Source of the DNA: JBDTSW01 sp963797835
Lineage (GTDB): Bacteria; Actinomycetota; Thermoleophilia; Solirubrobacterales; 70-9
Direction of reading: 5' to 3'
NCBI GenBank assembly: GCA_963797835.1
Contig: CAWCRN010000022.1
Location: forward strand, 91,509-155,508
DNA: 64,000 bases
Shown here: one piece after another, positions 27,179 to 34,883 of the stretch
How the letters are laid out: every line of letters starts with the position of its first letter
Position numbering within the stretch: position 1 is the stretch's first letter
Notes under the pieces: model-generated
Seen by the model: only the letters and a program-made list of their open reading frames with translations
The model's database searches: none
Told to the model about the DNA's origin: nothing
Position numbers and translations under genes: made by a program

Positions 27179-28072
27179 CTAGCCCGCGCGGGCGACAGTC
27201 GCGCGAGCCAGGCGGGCCGCCGCTCCCGGCGCTTGGGAAAAGTAGAAGTTGGGCTCGATCGCCTCCAGCTCCAGCAGCACCGGGGATCCGTCCTCCGCCT
27301 GGAGAAGATCGACGCGGGCGTACAGCGGCACCGAACCGAACCGGCGCTCGAGTTCGGCGACCACGGCCGAAGCCGCCTCGATCTCCTGCGCGCTCGCCTC
27401 GCCGGCGGTCACGAGGTCCGGGTCGTACATCGCCTCGGCGGCGACGCCCAACCCGCCGTCGCGGATCGGCGCGACCTCGTCGGGTCGGAGGAAGGCCCGC
27501 TTGCGCAGGGCGTGGCTGAACTCACCGTCGAGCATCACCACGGCCGTCTCGCCGACCTCATCGACCGACGCGGTGAACGGCTGCACCATCGCGGTCTTGC
27601 CCTGCGCGTGGATCGACTCGACGAGCGCGAGCGCGGGCCCCGACTCGGCGGGGGAGAAACGCCCTGTGCTGTGGGCGCCGGCGGACACCGTCGGCTTCAC
27701 CACGACCTCGCCGCTGAGCGCCGGCGGCGCCTCGCCCGGTGCGACGTACTCCGTCCTCACCACCGGGAGCCCGGCGGCGGCGAGATCGGCCATGTAGCGC
27801 TTGTCGCTGTTCCAGCGCACCAGCTCGGGCGGGTTGTGCAGCCTCTCGCCGATGGACTCCGCCCAGCGGACGAACTCGTCCCGGCGCTTCGAGTAGTCCC
27901 AGGTGCTCCGGATCAGGACCAGGTCGTAAGGGGCCCAGGCCGCGCCCCGGTCGTCCCAGGGCAGGAGCTCCGCAGCATCCGCCCCGGCCGCCCGAAGCTC
28001 ATCGCACAACTCCTCGTCGTCCTTGGTGAACTCGGGGGGCATCTCGGTGAAGGTCGCGACCGCAATGCGCAT
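27179..28072 (-). CDS. ATP-grasp enzyme, DcsG/RimK-like
   Basis: The 297-residue protein looks like the ATP-grasp family that includes the cycloserine ligase DcsG: MRIAVATFTEMPPEFTKDDE, YDLVLIRSTWDYSKRRDEF (about 49-67), VVKPTVSAGAHSTGRF for the ATP-binding Lys, and C-terminal LYARVDLLQ and VLLELEAIEPNFYF with the Mg ligands Asp/Glu/Asn. It should join a carboxylate to an amine at ATP cost, but the substrate is unknown. A TAGGAT box lies 6 nt before the ATG. The upstream 390 bp hold a hairpin and a mini-ORF on the same strand. Confidence 0.8.
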   Translation of the reverse strand: MRIAVATFTEMPPEFTKDDEELCDELRAAGADAAELLPWDDRGAAWAPYDLVLIRSTWDYSKRRDEFVRWAESIGERLHNPPELVRWNSDKRYMADLAAAGLPVVRTEYVAPGEAPPALSGEVVVKPTVSAGAHSTGRFSPAESGPALALVESIHAQGKTAMVQPFTASVDEVGETAVVMLDGEFSHALRKRAFLRPDEVAPIRDGGLGVAAEAMYDPDLVTAGEASAQEIEAASAVVAELERRFGSVPLYARVDLLQAEDGSPVLLELEAIEPNFYFSQAPGAAARLARATVARAG

Positions 28073-28151
28073 CCGCCGATCCTAGAAAGCCGCCGGGGAA
28101 GAGTCGTTCCCGGTGGGCGATCCCCGGCCCCCTGCCGGCGCCCACAAGAGA

Positions 28152-28179
28152 CGAGGCCGCCCCCGAAGGGACGGCCTCG
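28152..28179. terminator. strong GC hairpin upstream of the ATP-grasp gene
   Basis: CGAGGCCG and CGGCCTCG form a perfect 8-bp outer stem, with an inner CCC-GAA-GGG. On the minus strand it is followed by a TCTCTTG stretch, a weak U-rich tail. It sits between a mini-ORF and the ATP-grasp gene, so it could be an attenuator or a simple terminator. Confidence 0.45.
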
Positions 28180-28184
28180 CCAGG

Positions 28185-28350
28185 TGCGATTTCGGGTCGA
28201 GCGTCGGATCGGCTTGCGCTATGCGCTCGCCCGGCGGGCTGGGACATCTGCCCGCCTCGTCGGCTCGCCGGTGCCCGGGTTGGATTCCGCCCGGTCGGCT
28301 CGCACGGTGCCCGGCCCGGATCGCCGCTCGCGCGGCGGGGGGCCGGTGCG
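28185..28350. other. non-coding stretch with imperfect direct repeat
   Basis: The region between the hairpin and the mini-ORF contains two imperfect copies of a roughly 33-bp unit (cores GTCGGCTCGCCGGTGCCCGG and GTCGGCTCGCACGGTGCCCGG). No convincing coding frame is seen in the whole 28073-28461 gap apart from the 14-codon ORF listed separately. Confidence 0.4.
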
Positions 28351-28355
28351 GCCTC

Positions 28356-28400
28356 CTAGCGGCCCTGCACCTCCAGCGTCCCGATAAGCATGTGACTCAG
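28356..28400 (-). CDS. putative 14-aa peptide behind an extended Shine-Dalgarno
   Basis: On the minus strand AGAAAGGAGGTGGTCC (28418-28403) is complementary to the 16S rRNA 3' tail at 15 of 16 positions. It is followed, eight nt after GGAGG, by a CTG that opens MSHMLIGTLEVQGR and ends at TAG (28356); an internal ATG at 28391 gives an 11-residue form. The peptide is too short for a family call. It could be a leader peptide or a decoy ribosome-binding site. The ATP-grasp gene lies 284 nt further on, after a hairpin. Coding status is unproven. Confidence 0.35.
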   Translation of the reverse strand: MSHMLIGTLEVQGR

Positions 28401-28461
28401 TCGGACCACCTCCTTTCTCTGGTGAATCCGATTCAAGCAGACCGGGGGGATGGGCTCGCGC

Positions 28462-29400
28462 TCAGCTTGCCGCCGATCCGGTGTTCGAGACCTCGTAGCC
28501 GAGGTCGTCAAGCAGCCAGCCGGCCACCCGTTCGAACTCGGCGACGTGCTCGTCCGGCATCTCGCGCTTCCAGACGCCGATCCGGTCGGTTCGGGGCGGC
28601 TCCTTGGTGAGCTCGTGGATCGCGACCCGGCGCTCGCCGCTCACGTGGCCGCGCGCGGTGGTGGAGCGCAGGTCGTAGCCGGGCTCCATGTCGCGCTTGA
28701 TCTCGGCCATCCGCTCCTCGGCGCGCTCGTAGTAGCGCAGCATCACCGGGTCGAAGTCGAGCCGGACGAACTCGCAGATCCTCCGCAGCTCGGGCTCGGG
28801 GTCGATGATCAGGTCCTCGTAGCGAACCTCCACGTAGTGGCGTACGACATCTCCGTGCTCGCGGGTCTTCGCCACCCGCGACTTCCAGTGGCGCGCCTGC
28901 CGGGCAGGCCGGGGCGGGTTCTCCTTCTTCGCCATCAGCGACAGGCTGACGTCGCGGCCGTCGCGGATCAGGTGGATGAAGTGGGCCTCGGGCAGGACGC
29001 GGTCGATTCGCTTCATCGTCCAGCCATAGCCGGGGCTCTTGTCGCCCCAGCGGGGCTTGCCCTGGCGCTCGGCGTAGGTGCGGAAGAAGTAGCGCAGCCC
29101 TCGGTGAGGTTGAACGGCTGGATCGCCCCGAAGGCCTCGCGGATCTCCTCCGCGGTGAAGCCGAAGTCGGCGAACCGGCGGTGGCCCGTGAGCGAGTCCG
29201 CCACGTTCGTGGCGGGGTCGCCAGGCAGCTTCGACGCGTCGATCAGCTGCGGGATGAACTGCGTCTCGGGCGGGATCGCCAGCGCGGGGTGCGCGTCCAG
29301 CATCAGGCGCAGGACCGTCGTGCCCGAGCGCCCGTGCCCGACCACGAACGGGGCGGGGTCGAGCTTCGCCGCCTCGCGCTCGAGCCGGCGGCATGCGCGA
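28462..29400 (-). CDS. sulfotransferase-like protein (frame break), last gene of operon
   Basis: The protein of about 310 residues has the PAPS-binding P-loop-like FVVGHGRSGTTVLRLMLDAH near its N-terminus, IPPETQFIPQL, the 3'-phosphate loop in FIHLIRDGRDVSLSL, and a typical C-terminal region (VRYEDLIIDPEPELRRICEF). A single-base break near 29100 divides it into two frames (NLTEG, then LRYFFRTYAERQGKPRWGDKSPGY). The start is unclear, because the frame is open from the previous gene and no ATG precedes the P-loop; another indel may be involved. It is closely related to the gene at 31.9-32.9 kb. It would transfer sulfate from PAPS to a glycan or lipid, which is inference. Confidence 0.75.
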   Translation of the reverse strand, partial: SRMPPARARGGEARPRPVRGRARALGHDGPAPDAGRAPRAGDPARDAVHPAADRRVEAAWRPRHERGGLAHGPPPVRRLRLHRGGDPRGLRGDPAVQPHRGLRYFFRTYAERQGKPRWGDKSPGYGWTMKRIDRVLPEAHFIHLIRDGRDVSLSLMAKKENPPRPARQARHWKSRVAKTREHGDVVRHYVEVRYEDLIIDPEPELRRICEFVRLDFDPVMLRYYERAEERMAEIKRDMEPGYDLRSTTARGHVSGERRVAIHELTKEPPRTDRIGVWKREMPDEHVAEFERVAGWLLDDLGYEVSNTGSAAS

Positions 29401-29454
29401 GCTGCGCCCGTCGCAGGTTCCTCGGATGGCGGCAGTTCATCGGCCGCGATGATC

Positions 29455-30245
29455 TTAGACCGAGCGTGAGGCCGAGGACGGCGTGCGCCGCCGAGGCGCA
29501 TCCCACGAGCTCCACGCTCTCGCGCCAGGAGCGCCCGCTCGCGCCATTCCGGGTCCACCTCGGTGGCCAGCTCCGGGTCGTAGAAGGAGGACGAGCCGGA
29601 GGGCTCCACGTCGTGGTGGATCAGGGCGGCTCGCACCTGGTCGTCCAGCGTCTCGGCCCGGTCGAAGTCGATCACCGGAAACGGCCGGCGCTCGAGCTCG
29701 GCCAGGAGCGCCCGGTTGTAGTGGCACCAGAGCGCCTCCCAGCCCTCTGCCGACAGCGGCGGGTCCTCGCGCTGGCGCGCGCGCTGCTGCTCGGGGCGCG
29801 GGCGGGCGGCGCGGCGCTCCAGCGACTCGCGCACCGCGACCGGGTTTCGGATCACCCCGATCGGCAGCGGATCGAGGTCGCGCCACAGGTCCATCACCAA
29901 CACCATGCGAGGGTCCTTGACCGCCACCGGATCGCCCTCGAAGGTGGCCAGGACCTCGTCGCGCTCGCGGCGGTCGCCGGCGTCGACGGCGACGGAGGCG
30001 GGCGGGCGCGACCACGAGCCCCCGGCGCGCTCGAGGATGGACTCGTGGAGCCAGCGCAGCTGGCGGTTCTCGCGGTTCCCCCGCGGGTTGAAGGCGTTTC
30101 GCTCCGGCTTGAACAGGCCGGTGGACTGGTGCTCGTCGCCCGGCTTTCGCATCCAGCCGAACGTGATGCCGAAGCCCTGCATCACCCCGGCGACGGCGGA
30201 GGTGCCGCTGCGGTGCATCCCGAGGACCGTGATCAGGCGCCGCAT
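29455..30245 (-). CDS. sulfotransferase-family P-loop protein, 3' end uncertain
   Basis: From the ATG at 30245, six nt after GGGGAGG, the protein begins MRRLITVLGMHRSGTSAVAG, a P-loop of the sulfotransferase fold, then VAVKDPRMVLVMDLWRDL, IGVIRNPVAVRESLERR (the Arg-Asn-Pro variant of the phosphate loop) and WCHYNRALLAELERRPF. This is the subfamily often found beside glycosyltransferases. The frame is intact to about 29520 (ERALLARE) and then merges with the next gene without a stop. Alternative frames give a TAA at 29455, so an indel near 29510 is likely. It is 11 bp downstream of the previous gene and part of the same operon. Confidence 0.7.
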
Positions 30246-30255
30246 GCGCCTCCCC

Positions 30256-31086
30256 TCAGACGTAGCCGAACTCGCGCAGGCCCGGGGCGCCTGCCTCGAG
30301 CACCGCCTCGAGCTCGTGGGCCGGCGCGTCGCGCCAGCGCCCGGTGGAAGGCGAGAGCTTGATCGTCTCGCGCGCCTGCTCCAGCACCGCATCGGTCACC
30401 GGGACCCCGAGGTGCTCGAGCAGACGAGCGGCGTGCGTGGCGGGGTCGGCGCACAGGTCCTCGTAGCGGACGACGAGGTGCGCGTCGCCCTTGAGCCGGC
30501 GCATGTACGCGAGGTTGACCAGGTTCAGCCGCGACCACAGCTCGATGAGCCGCACCGGCGCCGGCGCGTCACGCAGGTGCTCGGGAGTCAGCTCGCCGGC
30601 GTCGCCGAGGAGGTTCTGGTTCTTCGAGAAGGCCATGTCGCGGCCGTCGCGGACGAGCTGGGCCGTGATCGCGTCCGGCGCGACGGCGTTCAGCACCGGC
30701 AGCAGGTTCGTCGTCCGCGGGTTCTTCCAGCCCCACAGCGCGTCCGCGGAGGGGATGCCCTCGCGCTGGCGCTCGAGCGCGGCGCGCAGGTCGGCGACGA
30801 TCTCGGCCGAGGGCTCGGGGATCTCGGCGTCCGGGTCCCTCTCGATCGCCTCCACCCATCCCGACTCCGTCAGGTACTCGGTGGACCAGCGCACCAGGAA
30901 CGGCTTCAGCTCGAGCGAGTCAGTGGCCTTGTTCTGCTTCGGGCCCAGGTAGACGCCGGCGGCCTTCATGACCTCGGCGACGGCACGCGTGCCCGAGCCG
31001 CCCGTGCCCAGCACCACGAGCGGCGGGCGGGCCGCCTCGGCCCCCGTCCGGGCGCGGTCGAGGATGGATCGAAGCCGGGTCGCCAT
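30256..31086 (-). CDS. sulfotransferase-family protein
   Basis: This intact 276-residue protein has the glycine-rich P-loop PLVVLGTGGSGTRAVAEVMK (about 22-41), WGWKNPRTTNLLPVL, the phosphate-binding AQLVRDGRDMAFSKNQN (about 143-159) and LVVRYEDLCADPATHAARLL. These are sulfotransferase fold features, although it is divergent from its two long neighbours. It follows the glycosyltransferase-like gene by 9 bp and precedes another sulfotransferase gene by 10 bp. The acceptor is unknown; by context it is a cell-surface glycan. Confidence 0.78.
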   Translation of the reverse strand: MATRLRSILDRARTGAEAARPPLVVLGTGGSGTRAVAEVMKAAGVYLGPKQNKATDSLELKPFLVRWSTEYLTESGWVEAIERDPDAEIPEPSAEIVADLRAALERQREGIPSADALWGWKNPRTTNLLPVLNAVAPDAITAQLVRDGRDMAFSKNQNLLGDAGELTPEHLRDAPAPVRLIELWSRLNLVNLAYMRRLKGDAHLVVRYEDLCADPATHAARLLEHLGVPVTDAVLEQARETIKLSPSTGRWRDAPAHELEAVLEAGAPGLREFGYV

Positions 31087-31095
31087 CGCGAAGGA

Positions 31096-31936
31096 TCAAA
31101 GCAGGTCGCGGTAGAACTCGGGATCGGACTCGATCCGCGCGAACCACTCCGCGCTGAGCGCATCGTTTTGGTCCTTGAGGTCCTCGTTGATCCGGCGGAC
31201 CTTGTTGAACCGCCGGTTCAGGCGCCGCTTCAGCTTCCCCTTCGGCAGGGCGCGGAGGAGCCGCATCCGCACGGTGTTCTCCTCCTCGTGGACGCCGCTG
31301 GCGGCGATCATCAGCCGCCCGCCGCGTGCCCGGCGGAACCCGGCCCCGTGGTGGTAGACGGCGTCGTCGTAGACGCCGAAGAAGAGCGGGTGGGCGTCGG
31401 TCTTGTTCGACCGCAGCAGCGGGCGCCAGTCGACGTCAAGCGCGTTCACGGCCTTCAGCACCCGGGCGCCGACGTCGGACACCTCACGGCCGACCGCGTT
31501 CGTCCACGAGTACCCGCCCTTGCGCCAGTCGCCGCCCAGCTCCCGCCAGAAGCCGACGGTGGTCAGGCAGAAGCACGGGTGCGGCTGCACGTCGGAGGCC
31601 TCGGCGCGCTTGACCGCGATCAGCGGGTGGTTGGCAAGGTCTTCGACGAGCGGCCCGAGGTCGGCGACCGGGAAGGCGTCGCCGTCGATGAAGAGCAGCG
31701 GGTCGTCGTCGGACTCGGCGTCGAAGGCGATCAGGTCCGCGAGCAGGTTGAGCTTCGTCGAGTGCTCGCGGATGTTCTCGTCGGAGGAGTAGTGGAACTT
31801 CCGCCGAGTGGTCCTCCTCGAGCCCGTTGAGGAAGGCGTAGACGCGGTAGGGCTTCGGGAGGTGGCGCTCGAGGTAGTCGAGCTGCACGTCGACCCAGCG
31901 GTCGTCGCGCCAGTGGACGGTGGCGACGTTGATCAC
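31096..31936 (-). CDS. glycosyltransferase-like protein (one frame break)
   Basis: The GTG at 31936 overlaps the stop of the upstream sulfotransferase gene. The N-terminus (INVATVHWRDDRWVDVQLDY) leads to a DxD-like element in the second frame (DPLLFIDGDAFPVADLGPLV), then HPLIAVKRAE, WTNAVGREVSD and a basic C-terminal helix (KLKRRLNRRFNKVRRINEDL). The reading frame changes near 31802 (LEEDHS, then KFHYSSDENIREHSTKLNLL), so one indel is present. A GT-A fold transferase is likely from LLFIDGDAFP, but the family is not certain. It sits inside the sulfotransferase operon. Confidence 0.6.
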
Positions 31937-32875
31937 GGGCGCGGCAATTCATGGCAGCGGGTGACCTTAGCGGGCGGCGCTGAGCCGCTGCCGAGTTCAT
32001 AGCCCAGCTCGGAGAGCAGGTCGCCCGCCACGCGCTCGAACTCGGCGAGATCCTCGGGCGGCATCTCGGCGCGCCACTTGGCGACCCGGTCGGGCCGGGG
32101 CGGCTCCTTCGTGAGCTTGTGGAAGTCGAGACGGTCCGCCGCCTTGAACAGGGGGCGCTCGCGGTCCTCCGCGTTCTCGGTCCCGGCCTCGAGGTCGCGG
32201 TCGATCTCGCCCAGGCGCTCGCCGGCGCGCTCGTGGTAGCTCAGCATCGCCGGGTCGAAGTCGAGACGGACGAACTCGCAGATCCGCCGCAGCTCGGGCT
32301 CGGGGTCGGCGATCAGGCTCTCGTAGCGGACCTCCATGTAGTTCGGGACCTTGCCGCCCTGGCGGCGCGCGGTCTTCACCCGCCGCTTCCACCGCCGCGC
32401 GTGCTTGGCCGCGTTGGGGTGGTCGCTTCCGCGGCGAAGCTGGGAGAGGCGCACGTCGCGGCCGTCACGGATCAGGTGGACGAAGTGGGCCTCCTCGATC
32501 TCCGCCGCGATCGCGCCTGACGTGAAGCGCGTAGCCCGGGCTCTTGTCGCCCCAGCGGGGCTTGCCCTGGCTCGCCGCGTAGGCGCGGTAGAAGCCGCGC
32601 ATCGCCTCGCCCAGGTCGAACGGCTCGACCGCCACGAAGGCGGAGCGGGCCTCCTCGGCGTCGAGGCCGAAGTCGGGCCAGCGGCGATGGCTCACCAGGT
32701 GGTCCGCCAGCTCCGCGGGCGTGGCGCCGGCGTCGCGGGCCTCGATCAGCTCCGGCAGGAGCTGGGTCTCGAACGGCACCGCGAGCTGCCCGTGGGCGTC
32801 CAGCATCATCCGCAGCAGGGTCGTCCCCGAGCGGGCGGCGCCGATGACGAACGGGGCGGGCTCGCGGCCGTTCAC
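31933..32875 (-). CDS. sulfotransferase-like protein (one frame break), first gene of operon
   Basis: The start is GTG at 32875, seven nt after a TAGCAT box. The protein (about 313 residues) shows APFVIGAARSGTTLLRMMLDAH, VPFETQLLPELIEARD and KPRWGDKSPGYALHV, then after a break near 32518 RDGRDVRLSQLRRGSDHPN and YESLIADPEPELRRICEFVR. The whole layout parallels the gene at 28.5-29.4 kb, so the operon carries two recent paralogues. Sulfotransferases of this type transfer sulfate from PAPS to hydroxyl groups of glycans or lipids. No PAPS-synthesis genes are in the window. Confidence 0.78.
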
Positions 32876-32920
32876 AAGTGGAATGCTAGAGCGAGCGAGC
32901 GGGTAGCTAACTTCAATCTG
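32876..32920. promoter_or_regulatory. divergent promoter region, sulfotransferase operon and ABC exporter
   Basis: The 45-bp gap between the divergent starts contains a minus-strand TAGCAT (32888-32883) close to the GTG at 32875. A plus-strand TAGCTA element lies near 32914, but no clear Shine-Dalgarno precedes the ATG at 32921. Confidence 0.4.
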
Positions 32921-33925
32921 ATGGCGGGTGAGCCAGCGATTGAGACAGAGGGCCTGTGTAAGTCCTACGGCGATGTCGAGGCGCTGTGCGGGGTCGATCT
33001 CGAGGTGGAAGCCGGCACCGTCTTCGGGCTGCTCGGGCCCAACGGTGCGGGCAAGACGACCGCGGTGCGGATCCTTACGACGCTGCTTCCGCCAAGCAGC
33101 GGAAGCGCCCGGGTCGACGGCCTCGACGTGGTGGACGATGCGGACGAGCTGCGAGGGCATATCGGCCTCGCCGGCCAGTACGCGGCCGTGGACGAGAACC
33201 TATCCGGGTTCGAGAACCTGGAGATGGTCGGGCGCCTCTACCACCGGCCGCGGAACGAAGCCCGCGAGCGGGGGAAGGAGCTACTCGAGCGCTTCGACCT
33301 CTCCGAGGCGGCCGACCGTCTGGTGAGGACCTACTCGGGCGGGATGCGCCGGCGGCTCGATCTCGCCGCCGCGCTGGTGATCCGGCCGCCCGTGATCTTC
33401 CTCGACGAGCCGACGACCGGGCTCGACCCCCGCAGCCGGCTGGGCATGTGGGAGGTGATCGAGCGCCGCCGCGCCGCCGGGACGACGGTGCTGCTCACGA
33501 CGCAGTACCTGGACGAGGCGGACCGGCTGGCGGACAGGATCGCCGTGATCGATCACGGCAAGGTGATCGCCGAGGGGACCTCCGAGGAGCTGAAACTTCA
33601 GTTCGGCGGTGAGCGGCTCGAGGTCACGCTCCTCGACGGCGCCCACTCGGACGCCGCGCTGTCCGCCCTCGCATCGCTCGCGTGCGAACGACCCTCCGCC
33701 GACGACGGGATCGTGCGGGTCCCAGTGACCGAGCGGCGGGGCACGGTCGCACGGGCGGTGCGCCTCCTCGACGAGGCCCAGGTGGAGTTCGACGACATCA
33801 CGATCCGCAGCCCGACGCTCGACGACGTCTTCCTGGCCCTCACGGGCCGGCCCCCGGAGCCCGAGGGCGATGCGGAAGGGGCCGAGGGCGATCCCGACCG
33901 GCCCGAAGCGGAGGTCGCCCAGTGA
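32921..33925 (+). CDS. ABC transporter ATP-binding protein, DrrA type
   Basis: The 334-residue protein has all ABC ATPase motifs: Walker A LLGPNGAGKTTAVRIL (about 38-53), signature TYSGGMRRRLDLAAAL, Walker B VIFLDEPTTGLDPRSR and the switch His region TTVLLTTQYLDEADRL. The C-terminal 100 residues match the daunorubicin-resistance (DrrA) extension, with TLDDVFLALTG. It energises export of a drug, lipid or glycolipid. The start of the permease gene overlaps its stop (GTGA), so the two form a simple two-gene exporter. Confidence 0.95.
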   Translation: MAGEPAIETEGLCKSYGDVEALCGVDLEVEAGTVFGLLGPNGAGKTTAVRILTTLLPPSSGSARVDGLDVVDDADELRGHIGLAGQYAAVDENLSGFENLEMVGRLYHRPRNEARERGKELLERFDLSEAADRLVRTYSGGMRRRLDLAAALVIRPPVIFLDEPTTGLDPRSRLGMWEVIERRRAAGTTVLLTTQYLDEADRLADRIAVIDHGKVIAEGTSEELKLQFGGERLEVTLLDGAHSDAALSALASLACERPSADDGIVRVPVTERRGTVARAVRLLDEAQVEFDDITIRSPTLDDVFLALTGRPPEPEGDAEGAEGDPDRPEAEVAQ

Positions 33926-34704
33926 GCACGCTCAACTACGCCGTCGCCGACACCGTCGTCCTCGCCGAACGCAGCATCAAGCGGATCGCGCGCCAGCCCG
34001 ACCTGTGGACGGCGTTCACGGTCCAGCCGGTCATGTTCGTGCTGCTGTTCGCGTATGTGTTCGGCGGGGCGATCGCCGTGCCGACGGAGTACGGCGACTA
34101 CAAGGACTTCCTGATGCCCGGGATCATCGTCCAGGCGATGTCGTTCGGGGGATTCGTGACCGCGCTCTCGATCGCCGAGGACATGAAGCGCGGGCTCATC
34201 GACCGCTTCCGCTCCCTCCCGATGGCGCGCATCGCGGTCCTCAGCGGCCGCACCATCGCCGACATCGCCACGAACGCGGTTCAGCTCGCGATCATGATCG
34301 CCGTCGGGCTGCTCATCGGGTTCGCGTTCAACGCCTCGCCGGGCGAGGTCGTCGGCGGGCTCGCCCTGTGCCTCCTGATCGGTTACGCGTTCTCGTGGGT
34401 GTTCGCCTACATCGGGCTCACGGTCTCGAGCCCTGAGGCCGCGAACGCGTTCGGCTTCATCCTCATCTTCCCGCTCACGTTCCTCTCGTCGGCGTTCGTG
34501 CCACCCGAGACGCTGCCCCAGCCACTCGAGACGTTCGCGACCGACATCAACCCCTTCTCGTACATGGTGGACGCGGTCCGCGCGCTCTTCCTCGGCACCC
34601 CGGCCGGCAACGACGTCTGGGTCACCGTGCTGTGGTGCATCGGCCTGATCGTCGTGTTCGGCGCGCTGGCGGGCGCGAGGTACCGCAAGTCCGTCTCGAC
34701 GTAG
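33922..34704 (+). CDS. ABC-2 type permease (DrrB-like)
   Basis: Starting at GTG 33922 the protein is 260 residues with six helices. It contains the ABC-2 hallmark features: an amphipathic N-terminal helix (RSIKRIARQPDLWTAFTVQP), FLMPGIIVQAMSFGG, IAEDMKRGLIDRFRSLPM (the coupling segment after helix 2) and LTFLSSAFVPPETLPQPLE near the end. It forms the membrane part of the exporter with the preceding ATPase. Substrate is unknown; the divergent sulfotransferase operon is a possible but unproven functional neighbour. Confidence 0.93.
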   Translation: MSTLNYAVADTVVLAERSIKRIARQPDLWTAFTVQPVMFVLLFAYVFGGAIAVPTEYGDYKDFLMPGIIVQAMSFGGFVTALSIAEDMKRGLIDRFRSLPMARIAVLSGRTIADIATNAVQLAIMIAVGLLIGFAFNASPGEVVGGLALCLLIGYAFSWVFAYIGLTVSSPEAANAFGFILIFPLTFLSSAFVPPETLPQPLETFATDINPFSYMVDAVRALFLGTPAGNDVWVTVLWCIGLIVVFGALAGARYRKSVST

Positions 34705-34710
34705 CCCGCG

Positions 34711-34803
34711 CTACTTAGCCCGTTCCGCAGTCGGCGCCGCGATAGCGAGGGCCGCGAGCGCGGCCACCAGGCCTGCTGCTCCTGCCAGGGCTCCCCGGGC
34801 CAT
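34711..34803 (-). CDS. possible 30-aa single-helix membrane peptide after gyrA
   Basis: A frame from ATG 34803 to TAG 34711 encodes an Ala-rich hydrophobic helix followed by PTAERAK. GC at third positions is high, as in its neighbours, but there is no clear Shine-Dalgarno and Ala-rich frames arise easily by chance in GC-rich DNA. It would be downstream of gyrA in the same direction. Low confidence. Confidence 0.25.
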   Translation of the reverse strand: MARGALAGAAGLVAALAALAIAAPTAERAK

Positions 34804-34883
34804 GCCCACGCATCGTCCCGCCGGGCGCGGACCGGCGACGAAGCGAGGCGCCCCTCCGCCTCGAGGCGACGCTAGGCGAAGCC

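Noticed and set aside
28403..28418. Fragment of a 16S rRNA gene on the plus strand
   Set aside because: Only the last 16 nt resemble the 16S tail; no further rRNA sequence precedes or follows it.
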